45,902 nt of DNA from CAJBLF01 sp964463255 (GTDB taxonomy: Bacteria > Patescibacteriota > Gracilibacteria > Absconditabacterales > Absconditicoccaceae), in the NCBI GenBank assembly GCA_964463255.1, contig CAYXBC010000049.1:1-45902 (forward strand), read 5' to 3'. Position numbers and translations under genes: made by a program. The notes under the pieces are model-generated. The model was not told the origin of the DNA. It saw only the letters and a list, made by a program, of their open reading frames with translations, and did no database searches. The stretch's first letter is position 1. Each line of letters opens with the position of its first letter. Positions 1-11,143 of this stretch are shown here, piece by piece.

Positions 1-2397
1 ACTGGAGCCGGTGTCGCATCATGAACACAACGAGTAACTCCATGAGATATGGCGACCTATACGGGAGCGATCGAGACCGCACAATTAGTCTATGATGACG
101 CATGAGCTACGCAGCTAGATGTAGATAACGCGGTAGCAACATTATCATGAGCTACGGCTACCTTCAATGCAGCGAAATGAACGTGAACATATGTAGCAGA
201 TACTACACCGCCAGTTATTACCTTGCTTGGTGATAATCCGCAGAGCATAGTAGTCTGAAATCCTTATGTCGAACTCGGTGCTACAGCGTATGATACTGGT
301 GATGGTGACCTCACTTCAAGCATAGTGATCAATAGCTGAGCAGTTAATACATCTGTGATTGGTCCATATACCGTATATTATACTGTCAGTGATTCCCATG
401 GTAATGCTGCCGTAACAGGTGAGAGAATCGTCAATGTCGTAGATGTCGGCATCCCTGTTATTACCTTGCTTGGCACTCTTTCTGGAACTATCGAAGTCGG
501 TTCGAGTTATAGTGATGCTGGAGCTACTGCGTACGATACTGAGGATGGCGATCTCACTTCAAGCATCGTCACCAGCGGAACTGTCGATACGAATATCATC
601 GGTACCTATTATATCACCTATGATGTCATGGATCTGAGCGGTAATGCCGCTGTGCAAGTCATCAGGACTGTTAATGTCGTAGATACTACAGCGCCCGCCC
701 TTACCTTGCTTGGTGATAATCCACAGAGCATAGTGATCTGAAGTCCCTATGTAGAACTCGGTGCTACAGCGTATGATACCGGTGATGGCGGCGATATCTC
801 ATCATTCATTGTGATAGATTCATGAGCCGTCAATACATCCGTCTCTGGTTCGTATAGCGTATATTACACTGTTAGCGATTCTCATGGCAATGCTGCCGTA
901 ACAGGTGAGAGAATCGTCAATGTTGTCAATCCTATCCCTGTAGTAAGTGCTATCTCTTACACTGTCTTGAGTTGAACATCAGCTGAAATACACTTTACTA
1001 CCAATATCGCGGCATTAGGATTTGTCCGTTATGGTATAGGTGCGCTTTCCTCTATTCAGACAGGAAGCACAGGTACAACTCATACTATCACCTTGGATGG
1101 ATTAACTGATAATACTACGTATAATTATAGGGTGTTCGCTACTACAGCTACCGCTACTGGAGATCTTTCCGCTACGGGAACATTCACTACACCAAAGATT
1201 ATAACTACTGACAATGTTACCTGAACGGTCATTGTCGATTGATCAGCCACTATTGTCGATGCTACTACTACCTGAGCTACCTTTACGACTACAGGAACCT
1301 TGATTATTACGAGTGGATCAAATACACTGGAGTTGGATCTCTGATGACTTGAGATTACGGCAAGTGGTACATGGAACAAGATCCTTCTGGCTCCACAATC
1401 AGAGACCGGAGTCGCTGAATTTTGAGAGACAGGAATCCCATTACAGACCGAAACTGTATGAAGTACTACTACTACGAGAGTTATTCTCGAAACTATCCAG
1501 GCATGAGCAAGTTGAGCTTCCCTCAGTGCTAATGCATGAAATTATTTCAGGATATCATTTATTGTTCCATCAGGAACAGTAGGTCAGGTATTGAAACTCT
1601 ATAGATCAGAGGATGGTAATAATCGGGTAGCTAATACACCAGATGCGACTTGTACTCTCAATGGATCGCTTATGTGTTCCTTCCTTACTGATACACTCTC
1701 GTATTTTGCAGGAGTTAAAGAAACAACCTCATCAATCGGCGGCGGTGGATGATGATGAGCAACCACTACATTTAAAGATGTCTGTCCAAATTGAGATCAT
1801 ACTTCGAGCTACTATGACTGAATATGTGATATCGTAACTGTAGGATTGTCCGGTGAGGTTGCATGAATATGAATAACTTCATGAACTATTATTGGTTCAT
1901 CATATTCTGCAGAACTCAATTCCGCTTATCTCTATGCATTCACCAATGGCATCACGACTATGAATACCATACAAAGTGCTAATCTGGATGGATTATTATC
2001 TAGAAAAGATATGGCCAAGATGATGGTGAATTATGCAGTCAGAATCATGAATAAGGCTCCAAATACCTGACTGGTTTGTACCTTTGTCGATATGATTAAT
2101 CAGACTACTGAGGCGAAATTCTATGCAACACTAGCATGTCAGCTTGGTATTATGTGAATTACATCAGGGTGAACTCCAGCTAAGACCTTCAATCCTAATG
2201 GAACGGTGACAAGGGCAGAATTTGGAACCGTACTCTCTAGGATACTCTATGGTAGTGTCTATGACGGAGGTATACCGTATTATCTCAATCATCTACGTGC
2301 GCTCAAGACAAATGCTATCATAAGCAATACCAATCCTACACTCAATGAACTCAGAGGGTATGTGATGCTTATGTTGATGAGGGCAGCCGGTAGATAG
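1..2397 (+). CDS. Surface protein with Ig-like repeats and SLH-like C-terminus (5' truncated by window)
   Basis: Open in frame 1 from the first base to TAG, 798 residues visible; about 40 in-frame TGA must be read as Gly. Three Ig-like (DUF5011/HYR type) repeats of about 81 residues each open with a PVITLLG-like strand (near nt 214, 456 and 699) and contain 'LGATAYDTGDGDLTSSI' and 'VYYTVSDSHGNA'-like segments. A Thr/Gly-rich beta region follows, then a poly-Gly linker (near nt 1740). The last 160 residues resemble three S-layer homology units: 'AYLYAFTNGITTM', 'ACQLGIMGITSGG...FNPNGTVTRAEF', 'LRGYVMLMLMRAA'. The family role is cell-envelope anchoring by SLH with Ig stalks exposed. The true N-terminus lies upstream of the window. 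SLH assignment is by pattern, with moderate certainty. Confidence 0.8.
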
Positions 2398-2536
2398 TTC
2401 TTGTGCTTTTACCAAAATATATGCATAGCTAATTTCGTTATTACTACCCTTGTTGTCCCAGGTTTTGTTGTATTCTATTATTGAATTATTATCCTCTCAT
2501 CATGTTAGAAAAATTTATCATGTAGTATCTATATGT

Positions 2537-2719
2537 ATGGAGAAACAAGATCTGATTGATGAATGATGGGAAGATATGTATATGACATATGCTGATTGGC
2601 AGATACGGAAAAAAGATACTCAACGTAGATTGGTAAGTGTTTTGGATGATCATGCGATTAGCATACGTTATGAATATGATCAGAATATTCCATATCCCGT
2701 GAATCAAACAAAAACATAA
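2537..2719 (+). CDS. Small acidic/polar protein, 60 aa, unrecognised
   Basis: Starts 'MEKQDLIDEGWEDMYMTYAD' (one TGA read as Gly) and ends with TAA right before a strong hairpin terminator. It has no membrane segment, no Cys and many Asp/Glu/Arg residues. The same stretch is open on the other strand only if TGA is a stop. The correctly placed terminator and the amino-acid composition favour this strand. It follows the SLH-like protein by 139 bp. I do not recognise a family. Confidence 0.5.
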
Positions 2720-2724
2720 AGCAA

Positions 2725-2756
2725 AAAAGATAGCCCTTTAGGGCTGTCTTTTTTTT
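2725..2756. terminator. Bidirectional Rho-independent terminator
   Basis: Stem AGATAGCCC / GGGCTGTCT with loop TTTA, flanked by an A-run on the left and a T-run on the right. It therefore serves the 60-aa gene on the + strand and the convergent metallopeptidase gene on the - strand. Confidence 0.85.
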
Positions 2757-2780
2757 ATCAAACTTTTCTTTGTCTTCCCT

Positions 2781-4124
2781 TTAGAAGAGCGTAGCGAAAT
2801 GCTCCAGCTTTGCTCCAAGCATATTCTTGGTCTGCAGTATATATCCGCCTGAATAATAATTCCCTGAATAATAATATCCGGTATAGATATTTTTGGTCGC
2901 ACTATCTCCTAGGGACCGGTGTAGGAATGCTTCTGCATAATCTTCTTCTGGTCAGGATTGTCCGTATTGTGACATGAATTCTGTTTTTGGGCAGGCTATC
3001 TTACTATTTTTTCGGCATATCTTTTCGAAAGATTTGGGATTCTTGTCTTTGGCATAATAGATATAATGGCCAATTTCATGGATGGTGATGTCTTGGATAT
3101 ATGAAGTGAGCTTTTCAGTATATTGATAGTTGAAGCAGATATTGATATTGAGATTTATAGTTTGGATATCTGTTCAGACCACGTTGTTTTTTCCTCCTAT
3201 CTTCTGGGTGATAATCGAGTATCCTTGTGTTTTTCTGCAGTCCGGGGTGTATTTTACGGCTATTTTGCCCTTGAGTGCAGTGATATCTGATGCGTCTAGA
3301 GCATTTTTCTCTTGGAGTCTCTGGATACTTGCAGCGATTACGGCGTCGGTCAGTTGGACTACTTTATTGCTTATATCCTTGCTATAACTCCCGTCTTTGT
3401 AATAGCTAGCATAGAGTTTTTGGTTTGTGATATTGAGATCTATTGGTGTTTTGTTTCCGCTTTTTGCTGCAGCAATCTGTCCGTCAAGCAGAGGTCAGAG
3501 TATAGTGTCGTTTTTTCTGTTTGTGCTCTCAAAGACTGAATTTTCTGTCTTGCTCAGATCTGCTTTGTCCAAGATGGCAGTGAATTGTTTCTTCGCTTCT
3601 GCAGTCAGTGCATAATCTATATACTTCTGCTGGCATAATTTATCAGTATCTATCTCTGTTTCTCCTGTCTGCATTGCATGTTTCTTGTAGATGTCAAAAA
3701 TTTTTGAGAGTGCAGATAATCTTTTTATTTTCTGTTGAGAAATTCAAGAGAGATTCTGTGCTATTATCTCTTGGATGCGTTGGTCTATATTTTTGCTAAC
3801 ATATTCCGGACAATAATGATTTAAGGTGTCCTTGAGTATCTGGTAGTCGATGGGATCATAGATGGTGGCATTGGTGATATTTACTTTGTTTTCCAAATAG
3901 GCGAGTGCATCCTTGAGGGTGGTGAAGTTTATTTCACAGTTCGAGAGCGGGATAATTTTTTCGTTATTGATACATATGCTCTGAGCTGCTGCAAATGTGG
4001 TATGTTGGGTATAGATACCGAAAATAGCGAGTACGGCCAAGACAAGTTTGAGGATTACTACTTTGAAAATGAATATCTTGAGAAAAAAAAGATGACCAAG
4101 TAAATATCACATAGTAGCTAGCAT
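2781..4124 (-). CDS. Secreted HExxH zinc metallopeptidase-like protein
   Basis: 447 residues from ATG at 4124 (a second ATG at 4112 is possible) to TAA. The N-terminus is a signal peptide/membrane segment: hydrophobic 'GYLLGHLFFLKIFIFK', then a second hydrophobic stretch to 'IFGIYTQHTTFAAAQS'. Near residue 349 lies 'IHEIGHYIYY', a zinc-binding HExxH motif; 'EEDYAEAFLHR' about 45 residues later could supply the third ligand (gluzincin-like E). The middle is helical, with a few Cys residues that may form disulfides outside the cell. Activity as an extracellular or envelope peptidase is inferred from the motif only; I cannot assign a MEROPS family. In-frame TGA codons confirm code 25. Confidence 0.7.
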
Positions 4125-4223
4125 ATACTTTTTGTGATGTTTGACTATGTGTTGGCCAATCTTTTGTGTGTGTTTATGTATTCTGTGTCTGATTTTCATA
4201 CAGTAAACGTAAAGAGATTGAAA

Positions 4224-5957
4224 CTACTGGAGTATTTTTTTGAGTAGTCAGATATGTACGTTGTTTGGCGTGAGTTTGAGATTGAAGTTCATGATATTGC
4301 CCGTGCATTCCAAATCCAGTTTTTCATTGAATCTTTTTTTGATGAGTTCTTGTAATGGTAAGATGATTTTTCCTACCATCTCGTTTTTATTCTTTGTGTA
4401 CGTAGATACCGGCAATTGAGCATTATTTACATATTCTCCCATATGTTCAAACAATACTTTTATTATCTCTACGGTTCCTGACTGCGTCAATATCTCTTTG
4501 TGCTTCATTATCTCATTATTGATATATATTTTTCCATCTATAGTATCAAAAATAATGGTATTTTCTGTTTTTTCAAGCAAGGCTTTGTGGCTTCCTATTG
4601 TTTTTTTTCCAAGATCAGCTAATCATCCAGATTCCAGAAACATATTATCCTTTTGTATATATGAAGAAAATTTTCCTTTGTTTATGTATTGTTCTATGTT
4701 CATGTGCTCTTCACTTATACCATCTTCCCATGAAAGATATTGAAAATTTACGGTTGTGTGTCAGATAGCATGAAGTTCATCTATTGTTTTTTTTAAGGTC
4801 TCTCTACTCTTTTCTGATTTCGTGATACACAAAAATGTTCCTCATGTTTTGGCACTAGAAATTGGTATGATTCCGATTTTTTCATCTTTGAATGAGATAT
4901 TTTTTTGGAAAGTTGTTGCGATATCTCTATAGGTATTCATATATTGTTCCATAAATGTCTGATAGATGCCGATTCTGTTTATATTAGCAAAAAAATCCTT
5001 TATAAGGATATCATCATTCGGATTTATTATAGTCTCTTTTGCAGATTTGAATGCTTTGAGATAGAGGATATTCATCATATCTACATCTGCACTCGTTTTT
5101 TTCTGATACATTTTATATTCTTTGAGAATACTATCGTATCATCTCTGCGCATGAATATATGTGTCTCTATTGTAAAATTCATGGAAGAATCAGCCAAAAT
5201 TTAGAATGCTGTATTCTATCGGGTTCTGGAAATTTCCATACACATGTTCCAAACAGATATTGTTTTCAATCTGTACTACTTTTGGATGCATCTCTTTGAG
5301 ATAGTCTTTGCTTTCCAATCCTATTCAGATATTCCCATTATCTATGCTAGCAATAAAAAGAGCTGTAGTGTTTATCTCTTCTTTTGGTATGTCCCAGATT
5401 GCTGTTATAATGTCTTGTGCTGTTGTATATATTTCTTTGATTTTTTTGGACTTAGTAAACGCAGTATATTCATCTAATTCTTCTTGTAAGATATTTCCTC
5501 ATAATATATGAATTATAAATGCTATGAGCAATGCTCTTATCGAATATGATGCAATGCCTGTCCCTCTTTCATTCTCTGATAAAACGTTTATATCAATTCA
5601 TTGTTTGTAACCATATTCCAATAATTTTTTTTTTATATATTTTTTCAATTTTTCGTTACTTTCTCTGCTTAGCTCTGTCTCAATCTCTTTTTTTTCAAAA
5701 TTTTGTTCTCTATTTAGAAATCTTGTAATCGTTTTGAAGTTTATATCTTCATCGTTTCTGTTATTTACTCCTATATACATTTTTGTCGGCAGCTTTTGGG
5801 CTATTCTTGTTTTTATCCCTTCAAGAGCTGATATGTCTCATCGATTGATTACGTGAGGACTACTTACAATAAGATTATTTGTGAAAAAGAACTCCTTATA
5901 TTCTTCTGTAAAAGTTTTTTGAAGATTTGATGAGTTCATGATTAGTCTTTCTGTCAT
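4224..5957 (-). CDS. GHMP-kinase-like / winged-helix fusion, paralogue A (third of triplet)
   Basis: 577 residues, 'MTERLIMNSSNLQKTF...', ending 'IGLLKKILQ'. N-terminal part resembles GHMP small-molecule kinases: 'SPHVINRG' and 'KLPTKMYIGVN' (motif-1 region), 'INVLSENERGTGIASYSIRA' (position of the P-loop PxGxGLxSS, degenerate), and 'GIIPISSAKTGGTFLCIT' about residue 345 (position of motif 3). The C-terminal ~95 residues ('IDGKIYINN...ILTQSGTVEIIKVLFEH...YTKNKNEMVGKI') fit an OmpR-like winged helix. Both assignments are by eye. It lies 198 bp downstream of paralogue B in the same orientation. I infer a regulator that senses a small molecule, or a modified kinase; kinase activity is doubtful because the glycine loops are eroded. 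Confidence 0.7.
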
Positions 5958-6155
5958 TGTATTGGCTTATGGTGTAAAATTCATCTTGCTCTTGTAATCA
6001 TGTATTTTACAGATTTTTTTGTCCAATATATTTATAGAAACTATCTTTTTAAGAGCATAGTTAAAACTCTTTCAAAATAAAGGAGAAATAAAAAAATTTC
6101 GAGCAAAAATCTTTGTTGTCCTCTGGGTATATCTATTGTTTTGTTTATTGTGTAT

Positions 6156-7895
6156 CTACTGCATGATTTTCTTGAGCAGATAGAGGTTTATCTTGCTTGG
6201 GGTGAGTTTGAGGTCGAAATTTACTATATTACCGGTACATTCCAAATCCAGTTTTTCATTGAATCTTTTTTTGACGAGTTCTTGTAAGGGTCAGATGATC
6301 TTTCCGACTATCTCATTCTTGTTTTTGGTATAACTGGATACTGGTAATTTGGAATTATTTACATATTCTCCCATGTTTTCGAATATCACTTTCATAATCT
6401 CTACGGTACCAGATTGGGTGAGTATTTCTTTGTGATTGGTTAGTTCGTTGTTGATGTATATCTTTCCATCGATGCAGTCGAAAACGATACTATTCTCGGG
6501 TTGTTTGAGTAATTCTCTATGTTTCCCTATAATCCTTTTCCCATTATTGGTTTCTGCTCATCATCTGCATTCCAATATCGCATCATTATCTTGTATGTAT
6601 TGGGAGATAATCTCTTTGTCCAGATATTGTTCTATCTCGGGGTGTTCGTTGCTTATGCCATCTTCTCGCGAGATATAGGTGATATGTGCCGTTGGATATC
6701 CATGTGCTCGTAATTCATCTACCGTTTTTTGTATGGTATTTCTGCTTATCTGCGCTTTGCAGATACATAAGAATGTCCCTCAGGGCTTACCGCTTGAAAT
6801 CGGTATCATCCCTAATCTTTCATTCTCGAAGATTTTATTTTTTTTGAATGTAGATGTGATCTCTCTATAGAGATCCATATAATTTTCGATAAACACCTGT
6901 TGTGATCATACTTTATTTATTTGATCTAGAAATAAATTGAATGTTTCGTCGTTTGTGGGATTTATCATTATATTTTTGCCTGCTTCGGTGATTTTCGCAT
7001 AGAGATAATTTTGGTAATCCATGAATATGGATGGACTCGGATTATCAATCTGATAATATGTATTTATATTATCGTATTCTTTCTGCATATCCATATAAAC
7101 ATCCCTATTGTAGAATTCGTTGAAACTTGATCAGAAGCTTATGATACAAAAATCCAACATATCCATAATTCTTGGGTTATGATGATCATTGCATGCATTA
7201 TTATCTATCCTAAAAAGTCTCGGATGTTTCTCTTCCAAAAATGATACCGCGGGAAATGATTGGCACATATTTCCATGGCTTATCGCTGCAGTGAACATGA
7301 TAGTCTGATTGATATCCGCTTTATCTATATTTTTTACCATTGCCAGTATGTCAGTCGTTGTGGAACAAACGCTTTTGTATCCTTTGCTTATGAGCCGTTC
7401 ATCATATTGCTCGAACTCCTGTGGAAGTAATTTTCCTCAAAGAATATGTGCCATTATAGATACGATCAACACTTGCACTGTAGCTATGGCTGTACCTGTA
7501 CCTGTTTCATTTTCTGAGAGTATTGTGATGTCGATTCATTGTTTTACTCAGAAATCGGATAATATCTTTCTCACTACCTCTTTCATTCTGATATATACCG
7601 CTGTCCCTTTGTTTACTTCCATTTCTCTTTTGACGAATCTCTGTTCTTTATTATAAAATTCGGTATATTCCTGGAATATTATCTCATCGTCTTTTCTTAG
7701 ATTGATCCCTAGATACATCTTGGTAGGCATCTTCTGTGCTATTTTTCGTTTGATCCCTGCAAGATGGGTTATATGTCACCGATTGATGACTTGCGGGCAA
7801 CTGATGATGAGATTGTTTTTGGTGAAAAAGTCTTCATAGATTTCGGGAAATCTTTCTTTGAGATGGAATGAATTCATAATCAATTTATCGGTCAT
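6156..7895 (-). CDS. GHMP-kinase-like / winged-helix fusion, paralogue B (middle of triplet)
   Basis: 579 residues from ATG 7895 to TAG. Same architecture as its neighbours: 'MTDKLIMNSFHLKERF' start, 'KMPTKMYLGINLRKDDEI', a 'LSENETGTGTAIATV' loop where GHMP kinases have their phosphate loop, 'GMIPISSGKPQGTFLCI' as the C-terminal glycine loop, then the winged-helix-like tail, which is nearly identical to paralogues A and C ('LPVSSYTKNKNEMVGKII'). Numerous TGA-Gly codons. It starts 30 bp after paralogue C and is probably co-transcribed. The body has diverged much more than the tail, which suggests different ligands or partners but a common DNA target. Function unproven. Confidence 0.7.
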
Positions 7896-7925
7896 GTCTT
7901 ATAGTATGAGATAAAACCGTTTTTT

Positions 7926-9656
7926 TTAATTGATTATTTTCTTGAGTAGTCAGATGTGTATCTTGTTTGGCGTGAGTTTGAGATCAAAGTCCATAATATT
8001 CCCCGTACATTCTAGATTTAATTTTTCATTAAATCTTTTTTTGACTAGTTCTTGCAAGGGTCAGATAATCTTTCCGACCATCTCGTTTTTGTTTTTGGTG
8101 TAACTGGAAACTGGTAACTTGGAGTTATTTACATATTTCCCCATATTTTCGAATATCACTTTCATGATTTCTACGGTTCCGGATTGACTCAGTATCTCCT
8201 TGTGGTTGGTTAGTTCATTATTGATGTAGATTTTCCCATCTATGCAGTCGAAAATCATGGTTTCTTCTTTTTGTCTGATAAGTTCTCTATGTTTCCCTAT
8301 TATCTTCTGTTCTGTTTCATCCGATCATAGTTCCAATACTGCATCATTGTCATGTATATAGTTAGAAACATTTCCTTTCTCCAAATATTGCTCTATTTGT
8401 ATTTTTTCTTTGCTTATGCCATCTTCCCATGACATCCGTTGCAGATTTGCTGTCGGAAATCACTTTTTGCGTAATTCATCTACTGTCTTCTTTAGTGTTT
8501 CCCTGCTTTTCTGTTTTTTGGTGAAACATTTGAATGTCCCTCATGGCTTACAGCTGGAAATAGGGAGTAGTCATAGTTGTTCGTCGTCGAATGTGATATT
8601 ATTTTGGAATGTTGTCATTATCTCTTTATATAGTGTCATGTAATTCTCTATGAATGTCTGATATAATCATAACTTATTTATTTGATTAAAGAGATTGGTG
8701 CTCTTTTCTTCGTCCGTGGGATGTAATGAAGATTCCTTCTCCGCTTCCAGTATATTGAGATATAAGAAATTGGTCTCATCTAGAAATATGGATGTTTTAT
8801 TATGTCCTATCTGAAATTTCTCGCATGCGTCAAGGTATTGTTTTTCTAAATTAGCGTAGGTCTCTCTGTTGTAGAATTCATCGAAGAATGCTCCAATGTT
8901 TATGATGCTACATTCTAATGCATATTCGGCTTCTGGATTTATATGTTGTACGCATATGTTGTTGTCTATATGTAGCACTTTGGGGTGAATATGTTCTATA
9001 TGTCTTTTGTTGTCGTATCAGACACATAAGTTCCCATTGTATATCGCTGCAGTGAATATTACGGTGTTGTTTATATCTTCTTTGGGTATTCATGTGATTG
9101 TGGAGATTAATTCTTGGGTCATGGCTGAGATGCTTATATATTCTTTGCTCTTCATAAATTTTTCATAGTCATCAAACTGCTCTGGAAGTAACTTTCCTCA
9201 GAGTATATGTATGGTGAGTGAGAGTAACATCGCTTCGATCGTAGCTGTAGCGACACCTGTCCCTCTTTGATTCTCTGAAAGTACGGTGATATCGATTCAT
9301 TTGGTGAATCCGAATTCCGATAATTTTTTTTTGATAGTATCTCTCATCCTTATAGTCTGTTTTGTGTTTTCCTCTATTTCTATATTTCTGATTTTAAATT
9401 TTTGTTCGGCGCTTATATATTCTATATATTTCTGTAGGTGTATCTCATCGTCTTTTCTTATATTAATGCCCATATACATCTTGGTCGACATCTTCTGTGT
9501 TATCTTGATCTTTATTCCTTTGAGATGAGTGATGTGTCATCGATTTATGACTTGAGGACTACTGATGATCAGATTATTTTTAGTAAAAAAATCTTCATAA
9601 ATTTCTGTAAATTTTTTTTGGAGATTTTTGGAGTTTGTAATTATTCTTTCACTCAT
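7926..9656 (-). CDS. GHMP-kinase-like / winged-helix fusion, paralogue C (first of triplet)
   Basis: 576 residues, ATG 9656 ('MSERIITNSKNLQKKF') to TAA. It carries 'KMSTKMYMGINIRKDDEI', the loop 'ITVLSENQRGTGVATAT', 'INIGAFFDEFYNRETY' (conserved in all three as FxEFYNR), 'GLLPISSCKPGGTFKCF', and the C-terminal winged-helix-like domain 'SQSGTVEIMKVIFENMGKYV'. It is the promoter-proximal gene of the triplet: a TTGAAA/TATAAG promoter lies 137 bp upstream, and the LexA/CI-like regulator precedes it on the same strand. The role is inferred, not known. The fold call rests on motif order and spacing, not on intact catalytic residues. Confidence 0.7.
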
Positions 9657-9792
9657 CTTTGTGTATTAAGATATAAAATCTATTTTTACAGATGTTACGT
9701 CTTTGCTGTAATCAGTTATTTTACAAAATTTTAATTGGTGATATCTTTTTTTTATATTGTCATTATTTTTTTTATGACTTATTACAAAATAA

Positions 9793-9820
9793 CTTATACT
9801 AAATGTATGGAAGATTTCAA
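9793..9820 (-). promoter_or_regulatory. Sigma70-type promoter of the paralogue triplet
   Basis: Read on the - strand: TTGAAA (9815-9820), 16-bp spacer, TATAAG (9793-9798), 137 bp before the ATG of paralogue C. The -35 lies inside the 11-bp direct repeats, so a protein binding the repeats would block or recruit RNA polymerase. Confidence 0.45.
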
Positions 9821-9857
9821 GAAAATTTCAAGAAAATTTCAAGAATTTTTCAAGAAC
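9814..9857. repeat. Four tandem 11-bp direct repeats (ATTTCAAGAAA) in the promoter region
   Basis: Units at 9814-9824, 9825-9835, 9836-9846 and 9847-9857; the first two are identical, the third has one change and the fourth two. The period is close to one DNA turn, so the units face the same side of the helix. They overlap the -35 of the triplet promoter and may be an operator array. AT-rich slippage is the alternative. Confidence 0.6.
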
Positions 9858-9946
9858 ATTTATAAACCCTCATTTTGTTTTTTTCTACTTTTAAAAAAAA
9901 GAAAAATATATCTTTATGTTTTTTTTTTTTTAACAAAACTTGTTGG

Positions 9947-10564
9947 TTATATCGAGGTAATGATCTTTTTGGGTGCTCATAGAATTTTTATATCTTTTTC
10001 TATCATGATTGGTCCTTCATTGTCAACATTGAAATCAATCGATACCAGACATTTTTCTTTTCCTATTTTTTGCAGAATTTTTATTTTTGGTTTATTGTTG
10101 TGAACTACTAAATATTTTTTTCATTCTATTACTTTTTTTTCTTTTTTTATAAGCACGAGATCATTAGGCTTTATTGCAGGTCATAAATCTTTTCACTTCA
10201 TCTTTATAAAGAAATAATCTGCATCTCCCGTTATTCATAAGATATCAGAAGGTATTTTTACTTTTTTAATAGGCTCTGTAATAGGGATGGTGAATCATTT
10301 TTTCCCAAATTGATCTGAAGAATATATGGGTATAGTCGTAAACTCTGGAATTGGATTGTCTCTAAATATATCATATTTTCCTTCTTCATAATTTTTTTTG
10401 ATGTATCATAATTTTTCTAGTTGATGTATTTTATTGAGTACTTTTTGTGGGTGATTAAGCTCTGTATGCTTTGCTATCTCTCTTAATCTTATATTTTTCC
10501 CTCCATTATTTTTTTCGAGAAAATCTAATATGAGTTTATGATATTTGTCTATTTTTTTTGTCAT
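9947..10564 (-). CDS. LexA/CI-like repressor lacking the catalytic serine
   Basis: 205 residues, ATG 10564 to TAA. The N-terminus is a winged HTH ('RLREIAKHTELNHPQKVLNK', then 'LEKLGYIKK'). The C-terminal half matches the S24/LexA peptidase fold: 'YFFIKMKGKDLGPAIKPNDL' aligns with the usual xGDSMxPxIxxGDxV, and 'KPKIKIL' keeps the lysine position. The Ser of GDSM is replaced ('GKDLGP'), so self-cleavage should be absent. Several TGA codons encode Gly. It lies upstream of the GHMP/winged-helix triplet on the same strand and 21 bp downstream of a perfect palindrome, so autoregulation is likely (inference). Confidence 0.8.
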
Positions 10565-10584
10565 TATCTTTGTATGTTCATATG

Positions 10585-10613
10585 ATAAATAATCATTATT
10601 AATGATTATTTAT
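10585..10613. promoter_or_regulatory. 29-bp palindromic operator candidate
   Basis: Perfect inverted repeat with 14-bp arms and a single central T: arm core AAATAATCATTA, mirrored as TAATGATTATTT. It sits 21 bp upstream of the repressor ATG. Dimeric HTH repressors typically bind such sites. No T-run follows, so it is not a terminator. Confidence 0.65.
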
Positions 10614-10695
10614 TTTCTCTACAAAATCAATTATATTTTTTTCACTTTATATACTATGACACATATACTATGTCATTATTTTTTTTATGAAAAAA

Positions 10696-10968
10696 CTATT
10701 GTTTTTTTGTGGGAAAATAATAGTCTATCTCTAATAGATTGTTTCATTTTTCTCCCCCTATGATACAGATTAGCATAGATTGGTTAGATGACTTACTTGC
10801 TCCATTGGATACTCCTCCTGTAGATTGTTTTGATATAGATAAAATATTTACTCCAATGTTTATATCCAAATACACTCCATTTTCTTCTATATCAGACTTA
10901 TTTACGTCTTCTTGATTCCTTATAGTAGAGCAAAATGACTTATAACAAGTAAATACTCCTAAATTCAA
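10696..10968 (-). CDS. Doubtful ORF, 90 aa, no ATG
   Basis: Under code 25 this frame stays open from about 11090 down to TAG at 10696, longer than expected for such AT-rich DNA, but there is no ATG, only TTG at 10968. The product contains 'NKSDIEENGVYLDINIGVNI' and a Gly/Ser stretch. It matches no family I know. It lies behind the terminator of the 11144-11839 gene. The opposite strand has a shorter competing ORF (10760-10945, 'MIQISIDWLDDLLAPLDTPP'). At most one is real. The remainder of 10614-11081 shows nothing else. Confidence 0.25.
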
Positions 10969-11081
10969 TGATTTTATCCAACAGAAGACGAAATTTGATT
11001 CTTGGAATCATATGGTAGCACAAGCATGAAAATAATTTTTGAAAAATAGGACAATTGATATATAAAAGATACATACATATA

Positions 11082-11111
11082 AAAAAAAGAGGCCATTAAG
11101 CTTCTTTTTTT
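11082..11111 (-). terminator. Rho-independent terminator of the 231-aa gene
   Basis: Stem AAAAAAAGAGGC / GCTTCTTTTTTT with loop CATTAA and one G-U pair; T-rich on the - strand, 33 bp after the stop of the upstream gene. Confidence 0.8.
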
Positions 11112-11143
11112 ATATTGATGTCTAGAGTATCAGATTGATATTA

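Noticed and set aside
9814..9857. CRISPR or terminator
   Set aside because: 11-bp contiguous repeats, no spacers and no hairpin.
10760..10945. Plus-strand ORF MIQISIDWLDDLLAPLDTPP...
   Set aside because: Stopped by TAA at 10943 with further coding-like sequence after it, and competing with a longer open frame on the other strand; not enough to call.
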